From Mycobacterium bourgelatii (GTDB lineage: Bacteria; Actinomycetota; Actinomycetes; Mycobacteriales; Mycobacteriaceae), in assembly GCF_010723575.1 (NCBI RefSeq), contig NZ_BLKZ01000001.1:4030001-4094000 (forward strand): a stretch of 64,000 nt of DNA, in the 5' to 3' direction. This document shows positions 7,078 through 14,745 of the stretch, one piece after another. A program made the translations under genes and the position numbers. The first letter of the stretch is position 1. The number at the start of each line of letters is the position of its first letter. The notes under the pieces are model-generated. The model was not told where the DNA came from. It worked only from the letters and a program-made list of their open reading frames with translations, and did no database searches.

Positions 7078-8286
7078 ATGACTGCGGTCCAGTTGTGGGC
7101 TGGTGTGGACGTCGGCAAGGAGCATCACTGGGTGTGCGTGGTCGATGACCACGGTGCGGTGGTGCTTTCCCGAAAGTTCGTCAACGACGAGCAACAGATC
7201 CGTGGACTTGTTTCCGATGTGGACAAGCTCGGTGGGCAGGTGTCTTGGACAGTGGATCTGACCACCGTCTACGCCACCCTGTTGTTGACGGTGCTCGCCG
7301 ATGCCGGCAAGTCGGTGCGCTATCTGGCGGGCCGCCAGGTGTGGCAGGCCTCGGCGACCTACCGCGGCGGGGAGGCCAAGACCGACGCCAAGGACGCGCG
7401 GGTGATCGCCGATCAATCCCGGATGCGCGGTGCCGATCTGCCGGTGCTGCACCCCGGCGATGACGTGATCACCGAACTGCGGATGCTGACCGCCCATCGG
7501 ACTGATCTGGTGGCTGATCGCACCCGCACCATCAACCGGCTGCGTCAACAGCTGGTAGCGGTCTGCCCGGCCCTGGAGCGAGCAGCTCAGCTGACCCAGG
7601 ATCGTGGTTGGGTGGTGCTGCTGGCGCGCTACCAGCGTCCGAAAGCCATTCGGCAGAGCGGCCTTTCGCGGCTGACGCGGGTGCTGGCCGATGCCGGGGT
7701 GCGTAACGCCGCTGCAATCGCAGCGGCGGCCGTGGCTGCGGCGAAGACCCAGACGGTGCGCCTGCCGGGCGAAGAAGTCGCCGCTGGGCTGGTCGCACAA
7801 CTGGCCCAGGAGGTGATCTCCCTCGATGAACGCATCAAGACCACCGACGCCGACATCGAGGGCCGATTTCGCCGCCATCCACTTGCTGAAGTAATCACCA
7901 GCATGCCCGGCATGGGATTTCGGCTCGGCGCCGAATTCCTGGCCGCTGTTGGTGACCCCGCCCTGATCGAGTCGGCTGACCAACTCGCGGCGTGGGCCGG
8001 GCTGGCCCCGGTCTCTCGCGACTCGGGGAAACGCACTGGACGCCTGCACACTCCGAAGCGCTACAGCCGACGACTGCGCCGGGTCATGTACATGTCCGCG
8101 CTCACCGCCATCCGCTGCGACCCGCTTTCCAAGGCCTATTACCAGCGCAAACGGAACGAAGGAAAACGACCGATCGCGGCCACCATCTGCCTGGCGCGAC
8201 GCCGCACCAACGTCCTCTACGCGCTCATCCGTGACAACCGCACCTGGCAACCCGACTCACCCCCAATCACACAGTCGGCGGCTTGA
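7078..8286 (+). CDS. IS110-family transposase (DEDD recombinase)
   Basis: A 402-residue transposase. The N-terminal RuvC-like DEDD domain begins MTAVQLWAGVDVGKEHHWV with the first catalytic Asp in GVDVGK, and further acidic residues follow in EAKTDAKDARVIADQ. A coiled segment covers the middle (about residues 140-235). The C-terminal Transposase_20 domain holds ITSMPGMGFRLGAEFLA and LAAWAGLAPVSRDSGKRTGR, where the conserved serine required by IS110 recombinases is found. The start at ATG 7078 is supported by GAGGCGAG just upstream; an in-frame GTG at 7033 lies in the non-coding end. No frameshift or stop interrupts the gene, so it is probably functional. Confidence 0.95.
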   Translation: MTAVQLWAGVDVGKEHHWVCVVDDHGAVVLSRKFVNDEQQIRGLVSDVDKLGGQVSWTVDLTTVYATLLLTVLADAGKSVRYLAGRQVWQASATYRGGEAKTDAKDARVIADQSRMRGADLPVLHPGDDVITELRMLTAHRTDLVADRTRTINRLRQQLVAVCPALERAAQLTQDRGWVVLLARYQRPKAIRQSGLSRLTRVLADAGVRNAAAIAAAAVAAAKTQTVRLPGEEVAAGLVAQLAQEVISLDERIKTTDADIEGRFRRHPLAEVITSMPGMGFRLGAEFLAAVGDPALIESADQLAAWAGLAPVSRDSGKRTGRLHTPKRYSRRLRRVMYMSALTAIRCDPLSKAYYQRKRNEGKRPIAATICLARRRTNVLYALIRDNRTWQPDSPPITQSAA

Positions 8287-8305
8287 CATCTTCATTGAGA
8301 GTCCT

Positions 8306-8371
8306 CTCGTACTTCTCCGCCAAATCCGCAAAGTCAACGCGGCGTCAACGCACCTGCCAAGCCAACCGCGA
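8306..8371. repeat. Hairpin repeat copy 2, right part
   Basis: From 8305 to 8341 the sequence is identical to 6760-6796 of copy 1 (37 bases). It includes CCGCCAAA (8317-8324), the right stem arm whose partner TTTGGCGG is at 6829-6836 beyond the IS element. A short insertion around GCGTCAACGC then separates it from a further match, TGCCAAGC. Confidence 0.75.
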
Positions 8372-8395
8372 CCGTGAGCAGCGTCACCAGTTAGT

Positions 8396-8435
8396 TGCGC
8401 ATGCGCATCTATACACGCTAGATATATTGGTTATA
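8396..8435. promoter_or_regulatory. AT-rich control region with palindromes upstream of the cupin gene
   Basis: TGCGCATGCGCA (8396-8407) is a perfect 12-bp palindrome. It is followed by ATCTA-N7-TAGAT (8407-8423) and a TATATTGGTTATATA run. This stretch is much more AT-rich than the surroundings and is a plausible promoter/operator for the cupin gene starting at 8498. No -35/-10 pair is clear. Confidence 0.45.
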
Positions 8436-8497
8436 TACTTCATCTATTGAATCTGGGCACCAAGACGTGTTGGCGACCCACGTGGATGGAGACGCCA

Positions 8498-8872
8498 ATG
8501 AGCAACGGCGACAAGGCAACCGAATACGTACTGACACCCGAAGACATTGTCTGGCACCAGACTGAACTCGGACCGAAATTCTGGCTCAGTAACGAGTTGG
8601 TCGACGACGATTATTCAAGCCTCTTCAGCGCCCAATTGACCAAGTTCGGCCCGGGTGGTGGATCGTCCCCACACAGCCATACCTACAACCACGCGTTCTA
8701 CTTCCTCAGCGGCCGCTGCAAGGTGCAGATCGAGGATGACGTGTGGGAGGTAGAGGCGGGTTCGTTCGTCAAGGTGCCCGCATCCAAGCAGCACAGCGTG
8801 ATCAACGACGGCACCGAGGACCTCGTCTTCCTGGTGATCTACGACCCGCCGAATGTCGACGACAGGCAGTAG
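8498..8872 (+). CDS. Small single-domain cupin protein
   Basis: A 124-residue beta-barrel protein of the cupin superfamily. Motif 1 reads PHSHTYNHAFYFLSGR: the two histidines of HxH are present, but the usual Glu ligand is replaced by His. Motif 2 reads GSFVKVPASKQHSVIN with its His and Asn in place. A metal site with four histidines is therefore possible. Cupins of this size include dioxygenases, isomerases and small-molecule sensors, and the sequence does not decide between them. The ATG at 8498 is chosen because GGAG lies 7 nt upstream and the protein begins with a normal cupin N-terminus; ATG 8486 is the alternative. It stands alone between the IS element and the kinase cluster. Confidence 0.85.
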   Translation: MSNGDKATEYVLTPEDIVWHQTELGPKFWLSNELVDDDYSSLFSAQLTKFGPGGGSSPHSHTYNHAFYFLSGRCKVQIEDDVWEVEAGSFVKVPASKQHSVINDGTEDLVFLVIYDPPNVDDRQ

Positions 8873-8939
8873 GGCCGTCTAGGCATCGAACCCCAGCAGT
8901 CGGGTCCTTCAGCTGCCCCGATTCCACCTGGTAACCGAT

Positions 8940-8952
8940 TACGCTTTTGGCC
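8940..8952 (+). promoter_or_regulatory. Leaderless promoter -10 (TACGCT) of kinase 1
   Basis: TACGCT at 8940-8945 is followed by seven bases and the ATG at 8953. No ribosome site is present. The same layout precedes kinase 3, the LuxR regulator and the giant BTAD regulator in this window. Confidence 0.6.
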
Positions 8953-10848
8953 ATGTCACTCGAGGTTGGCCAAGTGTTCGCCGGATACACAATCCTGCGG
9001 GTACTGGGCTCCGGCGGGATGGGCTCGGTGTACTTGGCCAGGCACCCGCGATTGCCACGCGAAGACGCGCTCAAAGTACTTTCACCCGAATTGATCAATG
9101 ATGCGGAGTTTCGGGCGCGCTTCCTGCGGGAGGCCGAGGTAGCGGCGACGTTGTCCCACCCGAACATCGTGCGAATCCACGACCGCGGCGAATACGACGG
9201 CCAGTTCTGGATCTCGATGGCCTATGTGCCCGGCACCGACCCCGCGCAGCTACAGCGCGAACACTTTCCCGGCGGAATGCCGCTGGATCAGGTGGCGGCC
9301 ATCATCACCGATGTCGCCTCGGCCCTCGACTATGCGCACCACCGCGGACTGCTGCACCGCGACGTCAAACCGGCGAACATTCTGCTCACCGAAGCCGACG
9401 GGCAAGCTCGACGCGTTTACCTCGCCGACTTCGGGATCGCCCGTCGCATCGAGGATTCGACGGGCCTGACCGCGACCAACATCATGCTGGGCACCGCGTC
9501 CTACGCGGCACCCGAGCAATTGAAGGGCGAGCCGCTGGACGGTCGTGCGGATCAATATGCCCTGGCCTGCACCGCCTTTCACCTACTCACCGGTTCGGCG
9601 CCGTACGTCGACTCCAACCCGGTAGTGGTGATCACCCAACATGTCACCGCACCGCCGCCCTCGATCGGTGCCCGCCGCCCGGAATTGGCGAGGCTGGATC
9701 CCGTATTCATCCGCGCCATGGCGAAAAACCCGGCCGACCGGTTTGCCAGCTGCGCGGAGTTCGCCGCCCAACTGCGCCAGGACCCGACGATGCCCGCCTA
9801 CGCCCAGGACATCGCACGCACCGTGACCGCTCCGACTGTGCCGGGCGCAGGGCCCCAGCCGCCCGGAAGGCGACCGCGACCCCGCGCGCTGATTGGCGCG
9901 CTTGCGGGCATCGGTCTGCTGCTCGTGGCCGGCGGCGTCTTCGCGGGGATAAAGCTGACTCAACGCCATGACTCCGCCCCTCAGGCTGGAGCACCACCCG
10001 GTGCCACGTCCACTTCCCCGACCAAAGCCCCCAACGCGGGGCCGTTCACCGGTGCCTACCGAGCCAACTTCGGCGCAGCGACCAGCATGGATACTGACGT
10101 CCCCGGCCCGGGCATGGTGCCGTCCACCGACAACTACGCCGTCCGCTCAACGTGCGGGCCCAGCGGTTGCCGGGCCACCGCGGCTCACCTCGGGGGCGAA
10201 ACCACGTTCGCACCGACGTTGGTGTTCGACAAGCTCGGTGACCGCTGGGTGTCGGTGGCTCTGGGCCGCGACAAATGCCAGGACGCCCCGGCCGAGATCT
10301 GGGAAGTGTTCATCCTCAAGGAGGGCCCCCCGGGCACGTTGACCGGAGAATTCACCGCGACCACCGCGAACGATTGCGTGGGCCGACACACCGTGACGTT
10401 CACCCGCATCGGCGACGTCGATGTCGAGAGCCTGCCTGATCCGTCGGCGTTACCGGCGCGCGTGGTGTCGCCGGCAGAAGCGCTGCGCGGCCAATACCAC
10501 CAGCGACGAACCTTCCAGATCCGAGCCGCACCGCAGGAGATCGACTACACGGTCACCACCCACTGCCTACGCACCGGCGACCGCTGTATGAGCTTCTTCC
10601 ACAATTTCTCGGGGGCCGTGGAACCGCTGGTGTTCGCCGATGGGAACTGGACGTTGAACACCGAGCACGACAGCACGTGCCCGGGCCGCGGCACCCCGAT
10701 GCACGTGAAGAAGACGGGGCAGTATCCCCTGCCCGAGCCCCCGCAGGATCCCATCACGTCGCTGACCGGCCAAGGCAGGCAGGAACAGACCGGGTCCTGT
10801 GCGGTCAGTGTCGGCTTCGACGAATCCTTCACTCGCACAGGCGATTAA
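8953..10848 (+). CDS. PknF-like membrane Ser/Thr protein kinase 1
   Basis: A 631-residue receptor-type kinase. Residues 1-275 are a complete Hanks-type kinase domain: glycine loop GSGGMGSVY (19-27), ATP-anchoring Lys41 in ALKVL, HRDVKPANI with catalytic Asp137, DFG Asp159, and an activation loop with Thr/Ser candidates ending in APE. The N-terminal sequence is very close to PknF of M. tuberculosis. A Pro-rich juxtamembrane segment and one membrane helix (about 312-335) follow, then an exported domain (about 363-631). This ectodomain is two similar halves, each with four Cys in the same order and each ending TFTRIGD or SFTRTGD. It is not a PASTA or PknH-type sensor. The ligand is unknown. Kinase 2 starts 10 bp after the stop. 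Confidence 0.93.
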   Translation: MSLEVGQVFAGYTILRVLGSGGMGSVYLARHPRLPREDALKVLSPELINDAEFRARFLREAEVAATLSHPNIVRIHDRGEYDGQFWISMAYVPGTDPAQLQREHFPGGMPLDQVAAIITDVASALDYAHHRGLLHRDVKPANILLTEADGQARRVYLADFGIARRIEDSTGLTATNIMLGTASYAAPEQLKGEPLDGRADQYALACTAFHLLTGSAPYVDSNPVVVITQHVTAPPPSIGARRPELARLDPVFIRAMAKNPADRFASCAEFAAQLRQDPTMPAYAQDIARTVTAPTVPGAGPQPPGRRPRPRALIGALAGIGLLLVAGGVFAGIKLTQRHDSAPQAGAPPGATSTSPTKAPNAGPFTGAYRANFGAATSMDTDVPGPGMVPSTDNYAVRSTCGPSGCRATAAHLGGETTFAPTLVFDKLGDRWVSVALGRDKCQDAPAEIWEVFILKEGPPGTLTGEFTATTANDCVGRHTVTFTRIGDVDVESLPDPSALPARVVSPAEALRGQYHQRRTFQIRAAPQEIDYTVTTHCLRTGDRCMSFFHNFSGAVEPLVFADGNWTLNTEHDSTCPGRGTPMHVKKTGQYPLPEPPQDPITSLTGQGRQEQTGSCAVSVGFDESFTRTGD

Positions 10849-10858
10849 CGCCCAGACC

Positions 10859-12682
10859 ATGTCCCTTGAAGTTGGCCAGGAGTTCGCCGGCTACACGATC
10901 GTGCGGAAGCTCGGTGCGGGCGGGATGGGCGCGGTGTACTTGGCGCGGCATCCACGATTGCCCCGCGAGGATGCCTTGAAGGTGTTGCCGGCGGACGTTA
11001 CCAACGATCCGCACTATCGCGCGCGATTCGAGCGCGAGGCCGAAATTGCGGCGGCGCTGTCCCATCCGAGCATCGTCGGCATTCATGACCGCGGGGAATA
11101 TGAGGGTCGGTTGTGGATCTCGATGGACTACGTGGACGGCACCGACGCGGCTGAGCTGCTTGCGACGAGGTACACGGGCGGGATGCCGGTCGACGAAGTG
11201 GTGGCGATCATCACCGCCGTCGCTTCGGCGCTGGATTATGCACACCACCGCGGACTGTTGCACCGCGACGTCAAACCGGCCAACATCCTGCTGACTCAAC
11301 CTGACGGGCAGCCGCGGCGAGTGTTTTTGGCGGACTTCGGCATTGCACGACGGATGGATGATGCGGCGCGCCTGACTCAGACCAATATGGCGGTGGGAAC
11401 AGCGGCCTACGCCGCGCCCGAGCAGTTGATGGGTGAGTCCCTTGACGGTCGCGCCGACCAATATGCGTTGGCCTGCACGGCTTTTCACCTACTAACCGGC
11501 ACTCGCCCGTACAGCGACTCCAATCTCGCGGTGGTGATCAGCCAACAGGTCACCGCCCCGCCGCCCTCGATCGCAGCCCGCCGCCCGGAGTTGGCCGCAC
11601 TGGATCCGGTGTTCGCCACCGCGATGGCCAAGCACTCGGCCCAGCGTTTCGCCAGCTGCCAGGAGTTCGCCCAACAGTTGGAGCAATATCTCACCGACGC
11701 GTCCTACGTGTTCGAGACCCGCGCCGCCCCCGTGGTGACGGTGCCGGAGGCCGACGGTCGGCGCCGCCGCTCGCCCCTGCTCGTCGGCGCGTTGGCGGCC
11801 GTCGTGTTGCTTGTCGTTGCCGTCGGCATCTTCGCGGGCGTCGCGCTCACCCAGCAGCAGGGCCCGACCGCCACCGCGAGTGGTCCCTTGGCCGGGACCT
11901 ATCGCGCCGACTTCGGACCGACGATCGGGCTCGATGCCCCACCGAGTCTAGGGACAACGGCGCTGACGGCTACGTACGGCCTCCGGTCGGTGTGTGAGAC
12001 GGGTGGTTGTGTGGCTACGGCAACACGTCGCGGTGGCGCCCAGCTGGGGCCCGCGGCGCTGGTGTTCGACCAGATCGGCGGACGTTGGGTGTTCGTCGCA
12101 GTGGACCCTGGTCAATGCGAAGGCGCCGCTGCCGACTCGTGGCAGGTAATGACGTTGCAACCAGGTTCCGACGGCACTCTCAGCGGGGAGTACACGACGA
12201 ATACCGGCGGTTCGTGTGTCGAACGACGAACCGTGACCTTCACCCGCATAGGCGACGCCGATCTGAACGACATCTCAGACCCGGCCCGCCAACCCAAGCG
12301 AGTCGTGTCGCCCGCCGAAGCGCTGCGCGGTCATTACCACTTGACAAGGACTTTCACGGACGGGAGCCCCCCGCTACAAGCCAGCTTGGCCGGCACTACC
12401 TACTGTCTACGCACCGGCGATCGGTGCACCAGCTTCCTGCACGATGCCTTCGGTGGATTGCCGATGGTCTTCGCCGACGGCGTCTGGACGTATGCGATAC
12501 AGCGGGAGGACACCTGTCCGACGTCCGGCGCGAACGCCCAGGTGCAGGTCACGGGGCAGTTTTCGGTGCCGCAAGTGCCGCAGGATCCGATCACGACGTT
12601 GAGCGGGCACGGTCACCAAAGCATCAGCGATTCCTGCGGTGACAGCGACTTCGACGAAACGCTTACGCGCACTGGTGATTAG
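10859..12682 (+). CDS. PknF-like membrane Ser/Thr protein kinase 2
   Basis: A 607-residue paralogue of kinase 1, with the same order of parts. The kinase domain has GAGGMGAVYLA, ALKVL, HRDVKPANI, DFG and APE all intact. One membrane helix lies near residues 305-330 (LLVGALAAVVLLVVAVGIFA). The duplicated four-Cys ectodomain reads SVCETGGC, GQC, GSC in half one and TYCLRTGDRC, DTC, DSC in half two. ATG 10859 is used because it gives the same MSLEVGQ start as kinase 1. It lies only 10 bp after the kinase 1 stop, so the two are expected on one transcript. The ectodomain differs more than the kinase half, which suggests separate ligands with shared intracellular output. Confidence 0.92.
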   Translation: MSLEVGQEFAGYTIVRKLGAGGMGAVYLARHPRLPREDALKVLPADVTNDPHYRARFEREAEIAAALSHPSIVGIHDRGEYEGRLWISMDYVDGTDAAELLATRYTGGMPVDEVVAIITAVASALDYAHHRGLLHRDVKPANILLTQPDGQPRRVFLADFGIARRMDDAARLTQTNMAVGTAAYAAPEQLMGESLDGRADQYALACTAFHLLTGTRPYSDSNLAVVISQQVTAPPPSIAARRPELAALDPVFATAMAKHSAQRFASCQEFAQQLEQYLTDASYVFETRAAPVVTVPEADGRRRRSPLLVGALAAVVLLVVAVGIFAGVALTQQQGPTATASGPLAGTYRADFGPTIGLDAPPSLGTTALTATYGLRSVCETGGCVATATRRGGAQLGPAALVFDQIGGRWVFVAVDPGQCEGAAADSWQVMTLQPGSDGTLSGEYTTNTGGSCVERRTVTFTRIGDADLNDISDPARQPKRVVSPAEALRGHYHLTRTFTDGSPPLQASLAGTTYCLRTGDRCTSFLHDAFGGLPMVFADGVWTYAIQREDTCPTSGANAQVQVTGQFSVPQVPQDPITTLSGHGHQSISDSCGDSDFDETLTRTGD

Positions 12683-12771
12683 AACCGTTTCACCCTGGTA
12701 GGCGCGCGGGCTCGGCCTCGTTTGCCCCGGTCCCGGTGCGCAGCGGGTGTGGGAAACAAATCTTCAGGACA

Positions 12772-12783
12772 TACGATTTGGCC
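12772..12783 (+). promoter_or_regulatory. Leaderless promoter -10 (TACGAT) of kinase 3
   Basis: TACGAT at 12772-12777 is followed by six bases and the ATG at 12784. The sequence TTTGGCC-ATG after the hexamer resembles that before kinase 1 (TTTTGGCC-ATG). This suggests the promoter was duplicated together with the gene. Kinase 3 can therefore be transcribed on its own. Confidence 0.6.
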
Positions 12784-14658
12784 ATGGCGCTGGAGGTTGG
12801 CCAGGTATTCGCCGGATACACAATCCTGCGGCTGCTGGGCTCGGGTGGGATGGGCACTGTCTATTTGGCGTCGCATCCGCGGCTGCCCCGTGAGGACGCG
12901 CTCAAGGTGCTTCCGGCGGACGTTACCGACGACGCTGAGTTTCGCGCCCGTTTCGAGCGCGAGGCTGACCTGGCGGCCACCCTGTCTCATCCGCACATCG
13001 TGGGGATCCATGACCGCGGCGAACATGACGGACAGCTATGGATCTCGATGGAGTATGTGGAGGGCACCGACGCTCACCACCTGTTGAGCCAGAAATTCCC
13101 GACCGGTATGCCCATCGACCAGGTCGTGACCATCGTCAATGCGGTCGCGTCGGCGCTGGACTACGCGCACCATCTCGGGCTGCTGCACCGCGACATCAAA
13201 CCCGCGAACATCTTGCTGACCGAACCCAGTGGCCAGCCGCGACGCGTGTTTCTGGCCGACTTCGGCCTGGCCCGACGCATCGATGACCCGTCCGGGCTGA
13301 CCAGGACCGATGTCACCGTCGGCACTGCGGCTTATGCGGCACCCGAGCAATTGACGGGCGAACCGCTAGATGGACGCACCGACCAGTACGCGTTGGCCTG
13401 CACCGCCTACCACTTGCTGACCGGTGGAGCGCCATACGGCATGTCCAACCTGGCCTCGATGATCAATCAGCACCTGACGGCGCCGCCGCCGGTGATCAGC
13501 GAGCGTCGCCCCGACCTCGCCGGACTGGATCCGGTTTTCGCCAAGGCGATGGCCAAGAACCCAGCCGACCGGTACGAAAGCTGCCAGGAGTTCGCCCGTC
13601 ACCTCGCGCAACACCTCAGCATCGCCACCCAGAGCGTCGAGGTCACGCAGCCCACGATCGACCTGAAGGCCCTGGACATACGGCCTCCGGTGCGGGACGA
13701 ACCCAAGCGACGGCCCCGCGCCCTGCTCGGCGCCCTGATCGCGGTCGCGGTCCTGCTCGTCGCCGGTGGCGTCTTTGCGGCCGTAAAGCTCACCCAGGAC
13801 GAACCTTCAGGCGGCACCGCGGCCCCCACCGCTCCCCCTGCTCCCCCGGCCAACACCGGTCCATTCACCGGCGTTTACCGCGCCGACTTCGGCCCGCCCA
13901 CCACTCTCACCGGCGAGCCCGCCCCGGGGACCAAACCGTCGTCGGCGACCTACGCGATTCGCTCGGCGTGCACGTCCGGTGGGTGCGTGGCCACCGCCTC
14001 GCGGGTAAAAGGCGACCCCACCTTCGCGTCAACCATGGTGCTCGATCAGATCGACGGACGGTGGCTGGCTGTGGCCCTCGGTTCGCAACAGTGCCGCCAA
14101 GCGCCCGCCGAAGTCTGGCAGGTGTTCTCACTGCGTCCCGAGGCCGAAGGCACGTTTACCGGCGAATACCGTTCGGAGGTCCGCAATGCCTGCGCGGATA
14201 AGCGAACGGTGACCTTCACCCGCACCGGCGACGTCGATATCAACAGCCTGCCCGACCCGAGCAACCAACCCAAGCGGGTGACGTCACCCGCCGAAAGCCT
14301 CCGCGGCCAATACCACCTCACGCGGACGTTCGCGACGTTGTTGCCGCAACAGCAGACGGACTTGACGGTCACCACCTACTGCCTCCGAACCGGCGACCGG
14401 TGCATGAGCTACTTCTACTCGGAGAACGAGGACAGCCCACTGGTGTTCGACGGCGCCAACTGGGTCCTGGACATCGGGCACGCCGAAACGGCCCAGGGCT
14501 GCACCGATCTCCAGGTGAAGACCACCGGGCAATACCCGCTCCCCCAGCCGGCACAAGACCCCATCCCGCTGCTCACCGGCCACGGTAACCACCAGCAGAC
14601 CGGCAACTGCGCCGTCAGCGTGGACTTCGACGAAATATATGCTCGCACCGGCGATTAA
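12784..14658 (+). CDS. PknF-like membrane Ser/Thr protein kinase 3
   Basis: A 624-residue third paralogue. The kinase domain is complete: GSGGMGTVYLA, ALKVL, HRDIKPANI, DFGLARR and APE. A membrane helix (LLGALIAVAVLLVAGGVFAA) separates it from the ectodomain, whose halves keep the four-Cys order: SACTSGGC, QQC, NAC, then TYCLRTGDRC, QGC, GNC. The protein ends in EIYARTGD, matching the SFTRTGD and TLTRTGD ends of its neighbours. The gap from kinase 2 is 101 bp and contains its own -10 element. The gene is closed by a perfect inverted repeat before the convergent glutamine synthetase gene. The three genes form a tandem duplication cluster; substrates are unknown. Confidence 0.93.
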   Translation: MALEVGQVFAGYTILRLLGSGGMGTVYLASHPRLPREDALKVLPADVTDDAEFRARFEREADLAATLSHPHIVGIHDRGEHDGQLWISMEYVEGTDAHHLLSQKFPTGMPIDQVVTIVNAVASALDYAHHLGLLHRDIKPANILLTEPSGQPRRVFLADFGLARRIDDPSGLTRTDVTVGTAAYAAPEQLTGEPLDGRTDQYALACTAYHLLTGGAPYGMSNLASMINQHLTAPPPVISERRPDLAGLDPVFAKAMAKNPADRYESCQEFARHLAQHLSIATQSVEVTQPTIDLKALDIRPPVRDEPKRRPRALLGALIAVAVLLVAGGVFAAVKLTQDEPSGGTAAPTAPPAPPANTGPFTGVYRADFGPPTTLTGEPAPGTKPSSATYAIRSACTSGGCVATASRVKGDPTFASTMVLDQIDGRWLAVALGSQQCRQAPAEVWQVFSLRPEAEGTFTGEYRSEVRNACADKRTVTFTRTGDVDINSLPDPSNQPKRVTSPAESLRGQYHLTRTFATLLPQQQTDLTVTTYCLRTGDRCMSYFYSENEDSPLVFDGANWVLDIGHAETAQGCTDLQVKTTGQYPLPQPAQDPIPLLTGHGNHQQTGNCAVSVDFDEIYARTGD

Positions 14659-14685
14659 TGCCGATTACTCAGGACCGCATACGGA

Positions 14686-14736
14686 ACGAGGCACTTACTG
14701 CGAACCGGGCGGACCCAGACGCAGTAAGTGCCTCGT
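14686..14736. terminator. Perfect 17-bp inverted repeat between convergent genes
   Basis: The arm ACGAGGCACTTACTGCG (14686-14702) and its exact reverse complement (14720-14736) flank a 17-nt loop. It sits midway between the kinase 3 stop and the stop of the convergent glutamine synthetase gene. It most likely terminates transcription in both directions, although no U-run follows the stem. Confidence 0.8.
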
Positions 14737-14745
14737 CACCTTGCC

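Larger units (their letters stand above)
6838..8305 (+). mobile_element. IS110-family insertion sequence, about 1,463 bp
   Basis: The element carries one transposase gene (7078-8286). It has a long left non-coding end of about 235 bp and a short right end of about 20 bp, the layout of the IS110 group rather than the IS1111 group. Both junctions carry the pentamer GTCCT (6838-6842 and 8301-8305), likely the recombination core counted once in the target. There are no terminal inverted repeats or classical target duplications, as known for IS110. The boundaries come from comparing the split hairpin repeat with the intact copy 82 bp upstream. The insertion lies in the loop of the second hairpin. 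The element looks intact. Confidence 0.85.

Noticed and set aside
6403..8250. A 615-codon open frame on the minus strand
   Set aside because: It is antisense to the IS110 transposase and the MEDS-STAS gene, crosses the element boundary and the hairpin repeat, and has no domain-like sequence.
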